Positions 1-10,315 are shown, counted from the first letter of the stretch. The stretch: DNA of 43,631 nt from Mariprofundaceae bacterium (GCA_030950985.1 JAUZQM010000029.1:1-43631), one strand, 5' to 3'. Made by a program: numbers and translations. The notes: generated by a model not told the origin, from the sequence alone.

Positions 1-49
1 AATCCAGAATATTGCCTATTGGCAGTAGAGTGCGCATTATTTCGTTCAT
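1..49 (-). CDS. Possible 5' end of an unidentified gene running off the left edge (MNEIMRTLLPIGNILD...)
   Basis: Open minus-strand frame from an ATG (complement of 47-49) to the window edge, downstream of pilT on the same strand. Too short to identify. Confidence 0.25.
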   Translation of the reverse strand, partial: MNEIMRTLLPIGNILD

Positions 50-206
50 GGGTAGCTTCTTTTGTTTGGTTATTTTTTTTGAAAAAAATCATGCTATGGC
101 AAAGAGGCTACCCTATCAATTTTTGGCGAAGGTATTGATCAATCAATAAACTTGAAAGTACAGCGTCCAAATACTGCTAAATCGTTTCAATGATGATTGA
201 AGCATC

Positions 207-1262
207 TTAGCCCGTACCGCCAAATAATTTTTTATTATTACATTTCGCTAAGGCTTCTTCTTGCGTAATTTTACGTGTTTTAAGCAATCCTTGTAAATTA
301 GAATCTAATGTTTGCATACCTTCTCGCGAACCAATTTGCATGACTGAAACCATTTGAGGAACTTTATTCTCACGAATTAAGTTTCGTACGGCAGGTGTGC
401 CTAACATAATTTCATGCGCAGCAATGCGACCTTTTCCATCCGCAGTTTTTAACAATGCTTGTGAAATTACAGCTTTCAACGATTCCGATAACATCGCTCG
501 CACCATATCTTTTTCAGCCGCAGGAAAAACATCAATCAAACGGTCAATCGTTTTAGGTGCTGAGGATGTATGCAATGTTCCAAATACCATATGTCCTGTT
601 TCCGCCGCCGTTAATGCCAAACTAATGGTTTCTAAATCACGCATTTCACCCACCAAAATGACATCAGGATCTTCACGCAAAGCCGCTTTCAAGGCATTGG
701 CAAACGATTTGGTATTAGGCCCAAGTTCACGTTGAGAAACCAAACAACCTTTGGATTGATGTACAAATTCAATCGGGTCTTCAATGGTTAAAATATGCCC
801 TTTTTCATTTTCATTACGGTAATTCATCATGGCTGCCAAAGTGGTCGATTTACCCGAACCCGTTGGACCTGTGACCAGACAAATTCCCCTTGGCAACATC
901 GCAAGTTTCTTAAATATTTCAGGACATTTCAGTTGATCCATTGTTAGTATTTCAGTCGGAATCACACGAAATACAGCACTCATACCGCGATATTGTTTGA
1001 AACAGTTGACACGAAAACGAGCAATATCTCCGAGTGCAAATGAGAAATCAAGCTCCAAATTCTCTTCAAACACTTTGCGTTGTTGGTCATTCATGATGTC
1101 ATACACCATGGTTTGAACATCACGGGCTTCAATTTTTGGCATTTTAATTTTAGTCATATCACCATGGATACGAATCATCGGCGGCTCACCTGATGAAAGG
1201 TGTAAATCCGACGCACCATTTTTGACTGTAAATACAAGTAACTCTGAAACATCCATTGTCAT
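207..1262 (-). CDS. pilT: Type IV pilus retraction ATPase PilT
   Basis: 351 aa with Walker A GPTGSGKSTT, AALREDPDVILVGEMRD, TAAETGHMVFGTLHT and the N-terminal ASDLHLSSG typical of PilT. Confidence 0.93.
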   Translation of the reverse strand: MTMDVSELLVFTVKNGASDLHLSSGEPPMIRIHGDMTKIKMPKIEARDVQTMVYDIMNDQQRKVFEENLELDFSFALGDIARFRVNCFKQYRGMSAVFRVIPTEILTMDQLKCPEIFKKLAMLPRGICLVTGPTGSGKSTTLAAMMNYRNENEKGHILTIEDPIEFVHQSKGCLVSQRELGPNTKSFANALKAALREDPDVILVGEMRDLETISLALTAAETGHMVFGTLHTSSAPKTIDRLIDVFPAAEKDMVRAMLSESLKAVISQALLKTADGKGRIAAHEIMLGTPAVRNLIRENKVPQMVSVMQIGSREGMQTLDSNLQGLLKTRKITQEEALAKCNNKKLFGGTG

Positions 1263-1324
1263 AAAGCATCCCCTACATTCTTAAAAAACCTTACATCACC
1301 CTTGCCAACATAAACACGCTACGT

Positions 1325-2302
1325 CTATTGAACAAGCATGTGCCAACCATCACTTTGTTCACGTTCGCCTTTTTTACCCACCCATAATACTTGAAAAGGC
1401 TTCTTATGAACGATTTTCATCGCATCTTTGCCCAACACAAAAACCGCTGTACTCCAAGCATCTGTAAGCATTGCACGCTTGCCAACCACGGTGACACTTT
1501 GACTTCGCTGACTGGAATAGCCTGTTTGAGGATCAAGAATATGGTGATAACGCTGACCTTTATCAATAAAAAAGCGTTCATAATCACCTGACGTTACCAC
1601 ACTGACATCACCTTTCAAATGCAATACACCCAGCAATTTTTTTGCATCACGTGGGTGTCGAATACCGATGCGCCATGCGTGTTCTCCATGTTGCCCCATC
1701 ACACGCAAATCACCACCCGCATCAATCAAAGCATGTTCTACACCATGCTTTTTCAATAAATGGATACCTCTATCAATGGCATAACCCTTGGCAATACCAC
1801 CAAAATCAAGCTGACACTGTGCTGAATCACGCCACCAGCCTTGTTGATCTTCATGCAAACAATGACTTAAATCTTGACGTTTTTCTTCAATGATTGCTTG
1901 ATCTGGTGGATGTTTTGGCGGCGGTGTTTTTGAAAAACCCCAAAGCTGATTCAATGCACCTAAAGCAGGGTTGAATGCGCCATGACTTTGATTTTGAATA
2001 CGCATGGCGGTATGCAAGACCACATTAATTTCATCACTCAATCGCACACGTTGACCCAAAGGAGCATGATTAAAACGTTTAATCTCATTGTCCACCGTGC
2101 CATAAATGGTGAAGACATCTTCAACCCGTTGCATTTCATCTGCCGCAGCATGAATGGCTTCTTCTGCTGCTGACTTTGGCATACCTACAATGGTAAAAGA
2201 TACCAATGTTCCCATCATAAAACGTGTTTCATGCACGTCTTCGGGTGTCCATGAGCATGCTGAACATAAACACAGCAAACAAGTGCTCAGATATTTAATC
2301 AC
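1325..2302 (-). CDS. apbE: FAD:protein FMN transferase (ApbE family), lipoprotein-like N-terminus
   Basis: Lipobox-like LLCLCSACS, FMMGTLVSFT, DFGGIAKGYAIDRG, IDAGGDLRVMG, HHILDPQTGYSS, VVGKRAMLTDAWSTAVFVLG. Confidence 0.9.
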   Translation of the reverse strand: MIKYLSTCLLCLCSACSWTPEDVHETRFMMGTLVSFTIVGMPKSAAEEAIHAAADEMQRVEDVFTIYGTVDNEIKRFNHAPLGQRVRLSDEINVVLHTAMRIQNQSHGAFNPALGALNQLWGFSKTPPPKHPPDQAIIEEKRQDLSHCLHEDQQGWWRDSAQCQLDFGGIAKGYAIDRGIHLLKKHGVEHALIDAGGDLRVMGQHGEHAWRIGIRHPRDAKKLLGVLHLKGDVSVVTSGDYERFFIDKGQRYHHILDPQTGYSSQRSQSVTVVGKRAMLTDAWSTAVFVLGKDAMKIVHKKPFQVLWVGKKGEREQSDGWHMLVQ

Positions 2303-3227
2303 AGCCAGCCAAAGCCATCGCGGCTGCGCCCAAAATACCCGCCTGATCGTTTAATGTTGAGGGAAATACGTTTATTTTTCCTTTTAGCGGTGAAATGACG
2401 TGTTGATTCAATGCTTTCATCAACGGTGGATGCAATATATCCCAAGCCCCTATCAATCCTCCACTGATTGTTATCGTATGAATATCTAAAAGTTTGACGG
2501 CTTCAGCAATCGCTTGTCCTAAATATCCACCTGCACGTTCAAATACACCTCTTGCCACCGCATCACCTTCACAAGCACGTTGGTAAATCACCTTTGTCAT
2601 CAGTGTTTTACCCGTCAACTCAGCATAGATTGTTTGAATGGCGGTCGATGAAGCATACGCCTCAACACAGCCCGAACCACCACAACCACAACATCGTGCC
2701 GTTGCTTGTGTTTGAACACGAACATGCCCAAATTCCATCGCCATGCCTGATTCACCTGTATAGGCTTGCTGTTGTAAAATGAGACCACCACCGACCCCTG
2801 TACCCAAGGTAATATGCAATAAATTATCAGTGTTTTTCCCTGCGCCAAAACGATGTTCACCCAAAGCAGCACAAAGCGCATCATTTTGCACGAATACAGA
2901 AAGTGATAATTCTTCAGATAGTTTTTTTGCTAAAGGCATGTTTTTCAATCGGGGTAAGTTTGGGGAAGCCAATAAAACACCTGTGTCACCTAAGAAAAAG
3001 CCTGGAAATCCCAAGCCAACGGCTTGAATATCAGGATAATCACTTAAATAAGCATGCAGAAAATCCGTCAAAATATGTATGACATCATCTTCGCAGACAT
3101 CGTCACGGCTTAAATCAGCTTGAATGCGTCGTTCATCTCCCAGATTGCCCAAACCATCGACCCAGGCTGCGCGAATATTAGTGCCGCCAACATCTGCTGC
3201 CAACACATGTGTTTTATGCATCATCAA
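2295..3227 (-). CDS. ROK family protein / glucokinase-like sugar kinase
   Basis: AADVGGTNIRAAWVD, GTGVGGGLI, GHVRVQ and zinc-type CCGCGGSGCVEAYAS motif of ROK kinases. Overlaps glgA and apbE ends. Confidence 0.88.
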   Translation of the reverse strand: MMMHKTHVLAADVGGTNIRAAWVDGLGNLGDERRIQADLSRDDVCEDDVIHILTDFLHAYLSDYPDIQAVGLGFPGFFLGDTGVLLASPNLPRLKNMPLAKKLSEELSLSVFVQNDALCAALGEHRFGAGKNTDNLLHITLGTGVGGGLILQQQAYTGESGMAMEFGHVRVQTQATARCCGCGGSGCVEAYASSTAIQTIYAELTGKTLMTKVIYQRACEGDAVARGVFERAGGYLGQAIAEAVKLLDIHTITISGGLIGAWDILHPPLMKALNQHVISPLKGKINVFPSTLNDQAGILGAAAMALAGCD

Positions 3228-4671
3228 GCAATGTTTTATATAATTCTACATAGGCAGCAGCAGATACATCCCATGATGAGTCTCTTTTCAATGCGCGCGT
3301 ACGAATGATGGACCACTTTCTCGGCTGATGAAAGACTTCAATGGCTTCTTCCACAGCTTGATCAAAGGCTTCAGGATTAGCATCTTTGAAATGGAAGCCT
3401 GTCGCACCTTTTTCTGGATATGGGGTGACGGTATCGGATAAACCACCCGTTGCTCGAACCACAGGAATATTGCCATAACGCATGGCCATCAATTGCCCCA
3501 AACCACACGGTTCAAAACGGGAAGGCATCAAGAAAATATCACCGCCTGCATAAATTTGACGTGCCAAGGTTTCATTAAAACCACGCCAAAAGTACATTTT
3601 ATTTGGATGAGCTTTGGCTAAATCACGCAATAAATGTTCGCTGTCTACATCGCCTGACCCCAACACAACCAATTGATAACCACGATAAAGCCATGTGGAT
3701 GCTCTGGCTAAAAATAAATCGATGCCTTTTTGATCAGCTAATCGCGAAATCAACGTCATCACAGGTGTTTTCTCATTGATGGTTAGACCGCAACTTTGTT
3801 GCAATGCTTTTTTGCATTTTTTCTTACCTGCAATTTTACCCGCACCATACGTCGCTTCTAAAGCCGTATCCGTTGCAGGGTTCCATTGCGCCAAATCCAA
3901 ACCGTTCACGATACCTTGAAGTTTGTGCGCATGATTGCCTAAAAACCCTTCCAATTGGCAACCATATTCAGCCGTTAGAATTTCTTTGGCATAGTTTGGA
4001 CTGACTGTTGTAATCGCATCTGCCTTATAAATACCCGCTTTCATACAGTTGATTTGACCATGAAACTCAAAACCATTGGGGTGAAAATGATGGCTAGGCA
4101 AACCCAAACGACCTAACCATTCAGCAGGGAAAACACCTTGATATGCCAAGTTATGAATCGTAAAGACAGTCTTGGCTTGAGCAATCTTAGGGTAATGTTG
4201 ATATTGTGTTTTCAATAACAATGGAATCATGCCTGTCTGCCAATCATGACAATGAATAATATCTGTTTTTTGAGGCAGGCGTGCAGCGGCTTCCAGTGCT
4301 ACGCGGTCAAAGAGAACATAACGAAGTAAATTATCTTCATAAGCACCGCCAGCAGGGCCATAAATACCTTTGCGACCATAAAGATCATCTTGCTCGATTA
4401 AAATGAAATTCAAACCATCCACGACAACACGATGCAAGGGACAAAAACGTTGTCGCCCATCACCCCACATCTCGACACTTTCTCCCAAGTCTTCAACTTG
4501 AACATCAAGCGCATCAATATGTGTGCGGTAATACGGCATAATCACGGTTACATGATGGTCAAGAGCTAGTAAAGCTTGAGGCAATGCCCCTGCGACATCT
4601 GCAAGCCCGCCTGTTTTAGCCAAGGGTGTGGCTTCCGAAACAATAAATACGACATGAAGTTGGGACATCAA
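3214..4671 (-). CDS. glgA: Glycogen synthase GlgA (ADP-glucose type)
   Basis: 485 aa; VSEATPLAKTGGLADVAGALP, HCHDWQTGMIP, SRFEPCGLGQLMAMRYGNIPVVRATGGLSDTV. Confidence 0.95.
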   Translation of the reverse strand: MMSQLHVVFIVSEATPLAKTGGLADVAGALPQALLALDHHVTVIMPYYRTHIDALDVQVEDLGESVEMWGDGRQRFCPLHRVVVDGLNFILIEQDDLYGRKGIYGPAGGAYEDNLLRYVLFDRVALEAAARLPQKTDIIHCHDWQTGMIPLLLKTQYQHYPKIAQAKTVFTIHNLAYQGVFPAEWLGRLGLPSHHFHPNGFEFHGQINCMKAGIYKADAITTVSPNYAKEILTAEYGCQLEGFLGNHAHKLQGIVNGLDLAQWNPATDTALEATYGAGKIAGKKKCKKALQQSCGLTINEKTPVMTLISRLADQKGIDLFLARASTWLYRGYQLVVLGSGDVDSEHLLRDLAKAHPNKMYFWRGFNETLARQIYAGGDIFLMPSRFEPCGLGQLMAMRYGNIPVVRATGGLSDTVTPYPEKGATGFHFKDANPEAFDQAVEEAIEVFHQPRKWSIIRTRALKRDSSWDVSAAAYVELYKTLLDDA

Positions 4672-4989
4672 GCCTCCAAAAAAGATAAAAAAAGTCAGCG
4701 CAACATAGTCTTTCTATAATAAAAATCGATATTCAACAACATGATTAGTAAATCAGGACAACATTTTAAAATAGGTAATTTCAAAACTCACCAAGTGTGT
4801 TGGATTAACAGCAATTAAAATTCTAAGAAAATGAGCCGCTTTATCAACGTTATGCTAGAGTATGCTTTAAAATTAGGAGATCACATTAAAGCAATGATCA
4901 CAATCTATATTTCATATGAAAATAATAATCATTTATAATAAGGAGTCTTTTTGCATTAAATCATCTCGGATGCCCTATTTTTTGATGAT

Positions 4990-5619
4990 TTATTCATGCC
5001 GCCACTGTTGAATTTTTTCTAATACTTCTTCTTTTTCATTGAGCTTTTCAACATCAGGAACAAATATCGACATATTGGATGTCTTTAAATGTTCCAACCA
5101 AGCTTCTAAAAATTGACGATACGTCACATCCATCAAACGCTCATTTTGACTGGCTACAACACCGATATACCCTTCACTGGAAGCAATCTCACCACGCACA
5201 GCAATGTTCAAATTACCGATAATTTTCTGAGTATTACTGTCCAATGCTGTAAATTGACCTGCTGTATTCACATAGACCAACCATGCCGTACCCACGGTTA
5301 ATGTTGAAATGAGCTCAATCATTTGTGATTGTTGCGGAATCGGAGCATCGGATAAACGATGCAAGACTGCATGGGCATAAATAGCTCGACTTAAAAAATC
5401 AAACATGCCCATTTTTTCTTTGGCAATTAGCCCTCTATCCTTATCGTTTTGCATACGCCGAGTTACCCAGCTTTCTGCCACGTTTATCTTTTCAATGTGA
5501 GCATCGTCTTTTTGCAAAGCTTCTGCATACTGAATGGCTCGCCATGTATCATTGTTTTGTAAACGCCACGCTTTATCACCAGCAGGCGAAAGCGCATCCA
5601 CAGAAAAACAAAGTTTCAT
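4990..5619 (-). CDS. Hypothetical protein, start overlaps rnd stop
   Basis: 209-aa ORF, 4-nt overlap with the upstream rnd ORF; no family recognised. Confidence 0.65.
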   Translation of the reverse strand: MKLCFSVDALSPAGDKAWRLQNNDTWRAIQYAEALQKDDAHIEKINVAESWVTRRMQNDKDRGLIAKEKMGMFDFLSRAIYAHAVLHRLSDAPIPQQSQMIELISTLTVGTAWLVYVNTAGQFTALDSNTQKIIGNLNIAVRGEIASSEGYIGVVASQNERLMDVTYRQFLEAWLEHLKTSNMSIFVPDVEKLNEKEEVLEKIQQWRHE

Positions 5620-6809
5620 GAAACACTCCGTACTTCGACCACGGGTTCACCTGTTTTAGGATTGATTCCCAAAGAAATTTCTCCTCGCAATAATCGAAGC
5701 AACTGCTCGCCTACCAATTCACGTCGCCAGCCATGCAGGCAAGGCACATCAGGCTCAGGTTGCTTACATTGCCGACCCCATGAAGCAAGTTCAGATAAAT
5801 CACTTTTATGACATAAAATAGCTGCCGAAATATCACCATCTTCAGCTTTAAGACGAAGCAAACTGCCCAATAATTCCAAACGTAAATCGGTGCCTTCGGC
5901 TGGGTGTTTGCGTTTACTGTTGCTTGGCCATTCAGATTCTGGCGTATTACGACACGCTTCACACAAGGCTATAATATCTTGACCAAAACGCCGTGCGAAA
6001 CCTTGGCTTGAGCCCCGAATAGAAAAAAGCACATCCATTGTTACTGTATCACGGCGCGCTATTTCTAATAACGGTTCATCAGCAATCATTCGACGACGTG
6101 GAATATTACGTTTTTGTGATTGTTCTTCACGCCACACCGCCAACGTACGCAAACGAACCAAAGCCAAACCTTTCAATTTATTCGAGCCTTTTACACGCCA
6201 CATCAATTTATCAGGCGTTTCTTGATAGGTTTCAAGGCTACAAAGTTTCGCTTGCTCCTCTTGCAACCATGTTAAACGCCCTCTAGCCTCCAAGGAATCA
6301 TATAACGATTGATAAATAGGCATCAACCAAATCACATCATCAGCCGCATATTCAATTTGTTTCTCTCGAAGCGGACGTGATACCCAATCACTAAATGATT
6401 CTTGTTTGGGCAATACTTTTTTCAAAAGCCGTTGCACAAGATTACCAAAGCCAATTTGCTGCCCTAAACCCAAGAGTGCCGCTGCAATCTGGGTATCAAA
6501 TATCGGCGAAGGTAGGTGACCTGATTCTTTTAAAATAATTTCTAAATCTTGTCGGCCCGCATGAAATACTTTTAAAATCTGTTGATCACAAAAAATATCC
6601 CAAACCAATGACAAATCTTTCAATACAATCGGATCAATAATCCAACATTGTCCCTGACCATAAATTTGTAACAAGGCAAACTCAGGGTAATATGTAGTTT
6701 CTCGATGGAATTCGGTATCCACCGCCAAGACCTTGCATTGTTTCATGTTTGGATGAGCTTTTTCAAGTTGTTCAAGTGTATCAATATAAATAGGCTGTGT
6801 TTTTTGCAT
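5616..6809 (-). CDS. rnd: Ribonuclease D
   Basis: DTEFHRETTYYPEFALLQIYG, FHAGRQDLEI, FDTQIAAALLG, YAADDVIWLMPIY (DEDD exonuclease) plus HRDC-like C-terminus. Confidence 0.92.
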   Translation of the reverse strand: MQKTQPIYIDTLEQLEKAHPNMKQCKVLAVDTEFHRETTYYPEFALLQIYGQGQCWIIDPIVLKDLSLVWDIFCDQQILKVFHAGRQDLEIILKESGHLPSPIFDTQIAAALLGLGQQIGFGNLVQRLLKKVLPKQESFSDWVSRPLREKQIEYAADDVIWLMPIYQSLYDSLEARGRLTWLQEEQAKLCSLETYQETPDKLMWRVKGSNKLKGLALVRLRTLAVWREEQSQKRNIPRRRMIADEPLLEIARRDTVTMDVLFSIRGSSQGFARRFGQDIIALCEACRNTPESEWPSNSKRKHPAEGTDLRLELLGSLLRLKAEDGDISAAILCHKSDLSELASWGRQCKQPEPDVPCLHGWRRELVGEQLLRLLRGEISLGINPKTGEPVVEVRSVS

Positions 6810-6912
6810 ATCCCAAAGCTAAAAGTTAGCATGCTTAAGGGCAAGGAAAGCTATATTCTCTATACTTGATTTTTTACCGTAACACATCTTTTTTGGTTTT
6901 CAAATTGTATCA

Positions 6913-7063
6913 CTAATGTTACGCACACGCTCATTTCCGTGACTTTTAAACTGTATTGTCACCCTCGAGTGCTTGTGTCGAGGGTCTTTTGTTTCAAACA
7001 GTAGATCCCCGATAAAAGATTTTGGGGATGACGCGTTTTTTTCATCAATTCATGTTCCATTAG
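6913..7063. repeat. Degraded relative of the 200-bp MITE-like element
   Basis: Left end CTAATGTTACGCAC has 1 mismatch to the TIR CTGATGTTACGCAC. Right part GATCCCCGATAAAAGATTTTGGGGATGACGC matches the right hairpin of intact copies. Right TIR is poorly preserved and no TSD is visible. Confidence 0.6.
6961..6990 (+). terminator. Perfect 8-bp hairpin followed by CTTTT
   Basis: ACCCTCGA-(gtgcttgtg)-TCGAGGGT then CTTTT. Confidence 0.5.
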
Positions 7064-7140
7064 CTCTACAACATGGATAATTACACCTTGAATACTCAAA
7101 GCTTATCCATACTCTTGGCTCACTAATTTTAGGGGGGGTC

Positions 7141-8811
7141 ATGGCAGATTATCAATACATCTATTCGATGGAAGGTGTCGGCAAAATTGTCGATGGTAAA
7201 AAGGAAATTTTAAAAGATATTTATCTTTCTTTTTACCCAGGGGCAAAAATTGGTGTCTTGGGGCTGAATGGTTCAGGAAAATCAACCCTACTTAAAATTA
7301 TGGCAGGTATTGATACTGATATTTTAGGCGAAGCACGACCAGCACCTCGTATTAACATTGGTTATTTATCTCAAGAGCCTGAATTGGATGAAAGCAAAGA
7401 TGTTCGTGGCAACATTGAAGAAGCTGTTCAACCCATGAAAGATGCTTTGACGGCATTGGATGAAGTCTATGCTGCTTATGCCGAACCAGATGCGGACTTT
7501 GATGAAATCGCCAAAAAACAAGCGTATTTAGAAGCCTTTATTGAAGCGGGTGACGGTCATAATTTAGATCGCAAACTGGGTATTGCTGCCGATGCCTTGC
7601 GTTTACCCGATTGGGATGCGGATGTAAGTAAACTCTCAGGTGGTGAACGTCGTCGTGTCGCTTTGTGCCGTTTATTACTTTCTAGCCCCGACATGCTTTT
7701 ATTGGATGAGCCGACCAACCATTTGGATGCTGAATCGGTGGCGTGGTTGGAACATTTTTTACATGATTTCACAGGTACTGTTGTTGCCGTCACGCATGAT
7801 CGTTACTTCTTGGATAATGTAGCAGGTTGGATTTTAGAATTAGATCGCGGTCGTGGCATACCTTTTGAAGGTAACTATTCATCATGGTTAGAACAAAAAG
7901 ACAAACGTCTATCCACAGAAGAAAAACAAGAATCGTCACGTCAAAAAGCCATCAAACAAGAATTAGAATGGGTGAGAGCAGGCAGTAAAGGGCGACATAG
8001 TAAATCAAAAGCACGCTTAAAAGCATTTGATGAACTTGCCAATGTCGATATACAAACACGCAATGCTACCAAGCAAATTTTCATCCCTGTTGCCGAACGT
8101 TTGGGCGATATTGTTATTCAAGCCGACCATGTAAAAAAATCATACGGTGATCGCATTTTATATGATGATTTGAATTTCAACTTACCGCGTGGTGGCATTG
8201 TCGGCGTGATTGGTGCCAATGGGGCAGGTAAAACAACCCTGTTTCGCATGTTAACAGGGGAAGAAAAACCCGATTCAGGCACACTCACTATTGGGGAAAC
8301 TGTTCAACTGGCTTATGTGAATCAATCTCGTGATGCTTTGGATGATAAAAAAACAGTCTGGGAAACTATTTCAGATGGGCTAGAGACCATCATGCTTGGC
8401 AATCAAGACATTGCTTCACGCGCTTATTGTGGTCGTTTCAACTTTAAAGGTGCCGACCAGCAAAAAACGATTGGCAATTTATCGGGGGGTGAGCGAAATC
8501 GCGTCCATTTGGCAAAAATGCTCAAAGAAGGTGGCAATGTATTGTTACTCGATGAGCCGACCAATGATTTGGATGTCGAAACATTACGCGCACTGGAAGA
8601 AGCTTTGCTTGATTTTGCAGGGTGTGCCGTCGTCATTTCTCATGACCGTTGGTTTTTGGATCGTATTGCCACACATATACTTGCATATGAAGATGAAGGA
8701 CATGTGGAATGGTTTGAAGGTAACTTTGCTGATTATGAAAAAGATAAAGAGCGCAGGCTTGGCAAGACTGCCAGTCAACCTCACCGCATGAAATACAAAA
8801 AAATTGTATAA
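7141..8811 (+). CDS. ettA: Energy-dependent translational throttle protein EttA (ABC-F)
   Basis: Two ABC domains, [64 protein letters not shown]; near-colinear with E. coli EttA from memory. Confidence 0.95.
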   Translation: MADYQYIYSMEGVGKIVDGKKEILKDIYLSFYPGAKIGVLGLNGSGKSTLLKIMAGIDTDILGEARPAPRINIGYLSQEPELDESKDVRGNIEEAVQPMKDALTALDEVYAAYAEPDADFDEIAKKQAYLEAFIEAGDGHNLDRKLGIAADALRLPDWDADVSKLSGGERRRVALCRLLLSSPDMLLLDEPTNHLDAESVAWLEHFLHDFTGTVVAVTHDRYFLDNVAGWILELDRGRGIPFEGNYSSWLEQKDKRLSTEEKQESSRQKAIKQELEWVRAGSKGRHSKSKARLKAFDELANVDIQTRNATKQIFIPVAERLGDIVIQADHVKKSYGDRILYDDLNFNLPRGGIVGVIGANGAGKTTLFRMLTGEEKPDSGTLTIGETVQLAYVNQSRDALDDKKTVWETISDGLETIMLGNQDIASRAYCGRFNFKGADQQKTIGNLSGGERNRVHLAKMLKEGGNVLLLDEPTNDLDVETLRALEEALLDFAGCAVVISHDRWFLDRIATHILAYEDEGHVEWFEGNFADYEKDKERRLGKTASQPHRMKYKKIV

Positions 8812-8815
8812 CTAT

Positions 8816-9015
8816 CTGATGTTACGCACGCCGTCATTCCCGTGGTCTTTTAATCGGGAATCTAGAAATTGAGAGCAATGAATGATTTAGGTTATAAATA
8901 TTGGCTTTTAAAATAGCCTTTTCACTAAATTTTAGAGCATTTATATTTTTCCATAGATCCCCGATAGAAGATTTCGGGGATGACGCTTCTTTTTCATTAA
9001 AGTGCGTAATATCAG
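8816..9015. mobile_element. MITE-like element, copy 1 (200 bp)
   Basis: TIR CTGATGTTACGCAC / GTGCGTAATATCAG (1 mismatch). Flanked by perfect 7-bp direct repeats TAACTAT (8809-8815 and 9016-9022). Internal hairpins ATTCCCG..CGGGAAT (8836-8861) and ATCCCCGA..TCGGGGAT (8957-8981). No coding capacity. Confidence 0.9.
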
Positions 9016-9069
9016 TAACTATTTTAAATATGCGTAAATTTAATACCTCAAAAGGGGAAGTATATTAAC

Positions 9070-9726
9070 ATGAGGGTTCTAACATTAATGAATCAGAAGG
9101 GCGGCGTTGGTAAAACAACCTTAGCCTTATCGTTGGCTGCTCGTTGGCATTTAGCAGGGTTTTCTGTGGCTGTTATCGATTGTGACCCACAAGGTTCTTC
9201 AGTATTTTGGAAAAAACAACAAGTTGAAAACAGCCTACTTCGCGGCATTAAAGTGTATGCAGTCACCTTGCCATCTGAAATTCGTTCCTGTCGAAATTTA
9301 GATGTCGACTATGTTGTATTGGATACACCGGGTACTGATAAATCTACGGTTCGCGCTGCTATTCATGCATCCGATGGGCTCATTATTCCTGTTCAACCTT
9401 CGGCTGTTGATGTTGATGCTTCCTACGCATCATTAGAAGCAGGATTGGATGCTAGCAAACCCATTGCCTATATTCTTAACCGCTATATTCGACAAAGTAT
9501 CCTAGGTGAAGATACAAAAAAGGCATTGAAAACAGCGCCTGTAACAGTCATTGATAAAGTCATGCATCAGTATCAAGATTTTCCACGCTCTATTGGTTCA
9601 GGAGAAACACCGACTACCATGTTTCCTGGGCAAAAATCAGCACGCAACATTGAAGCGATTGGTCAAGCCATTGATCAATGGTTAATAAAGTGTGATCAAA
9701 AAAGCGAAACACATAGCACTGTATAA
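9070..9726 (+). CDS. ParA/MinD-family ATPase (orphan ParA)
   Basis: Deviant Walker [36 protein letters not shown]; no parB-like gene adjacent. Confidence 0.88.
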   Translation: MRVLTLMNQKGGVGKTTLALSLAARWHLAGFSVAVIDCDPQGSSVFWKKQQVENSLLRGIKVYAVTLPSEIRSCRNLDVDYVVLDTPGTDKSTVRAAIHASDGLIIPVQPSAVDVDASYASLEAGLDASKPIAYILNRYIRQSILGEDTKKALKTAPVTVIDKVMHQYQDFPRSIGSGETPTTMFPGQKSARNIEAIGQAIDQWLIKCDQKSETHSTV

Positions 9727-9742
9727 AAAAGGAGTTTATTTT

Positions 9743-10294
9743 ATGGCACTTGTTGCATCCATTCATGTTGATTTAGGTTGGGATTTACCTCACATTCAAC
9801 TGCAAGATACATCACTAAAAACTGTTCAGTTACAAGATTTTATGGGCGAAAAAGGTTTGCTTGTCGTATTTACTTGCAACCACTGTCCTTATGCACTTGC
9901 CATTTGGCCACGTCTTATCAAACACGCTCAATACTTACGCGAGCAAGGTATTCATACCGTGGCTATCAATCCCAATATTCATCCTGATTTCCCAGAAGAT
10001 TCGATTTCAGCGATGCAAGAAAAAATACAGGAATGGGGTATCGATTTTCCCTATTTAGCCGATGAATCACAAACAGTTGCGAAGGCATTTGATGCCCAAT
10101 GCACCCCTGACTTATATTTATTCAACGATGATTCAAAACTCTATTATCATGGTCGAATCGATGATTATTGGAAAGATGCAAGCAAAGTAAGCCAAGAAGA
10201 ATTGTTACCTGCCGCACAGGCAATGGTAGCAGGCAAGGAATCGCCAAAAGTTCAACACCCAACCATTGGTTGTTCGATTAAATGGAAAGAATAA
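9743..10294 (+). CDS. Thioredoxin-fold redoxin (AhpC/TSA-like)
   Basis: GLLVVFTCNHCPYALAIWPRL active-site-like motif. The ORF starts at 9692, but ATG at 9743 follows AAAAAGGAG and is the likelier start. Confidence 0.85.
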   Translation: MALVASIHVDLGWDLPHIQLQDTSLKTVQLQDFMGEKGLLVVFTCNHCPYALAIWPRLIKHAQYLREQGIHTVAINPNIHPDFPEDSISAMQEKIQEWGIDFPYLADESQTVAKAFDAQCTPDLYLFNDDSKLYYHGRIDDYWKDASKVSQEELLPAAQAMVAGKESPKVQHPTIGCSIKWKE

Positions 10295-10315
10295 TCATAG
10301 CTTGAGAATGTCAGG

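Noticed and set aside
397-735. ORF-track entries antisense to strong genes (for example 397-735, 16644-16982, 17209-17613, 40688-41161)
   Set aside because: They are frames opposite well-conserved genes with no recognisable domain or RBS, best explained as chance ORFs.
6961-6990. Treating the CCCTCGA hairpin as the rnd terminator
   Set aside because: rnd is on the minus strand and starts at 6809, so its 3' end is far away; the hairpin lies upstream of it and is better explained as part of the MITE-related repeat.
9070-9726. Plasmid-type ParAB partition cassette
   Set aside because: No ParB-like gene or recognisable parS cluster is adjacent.
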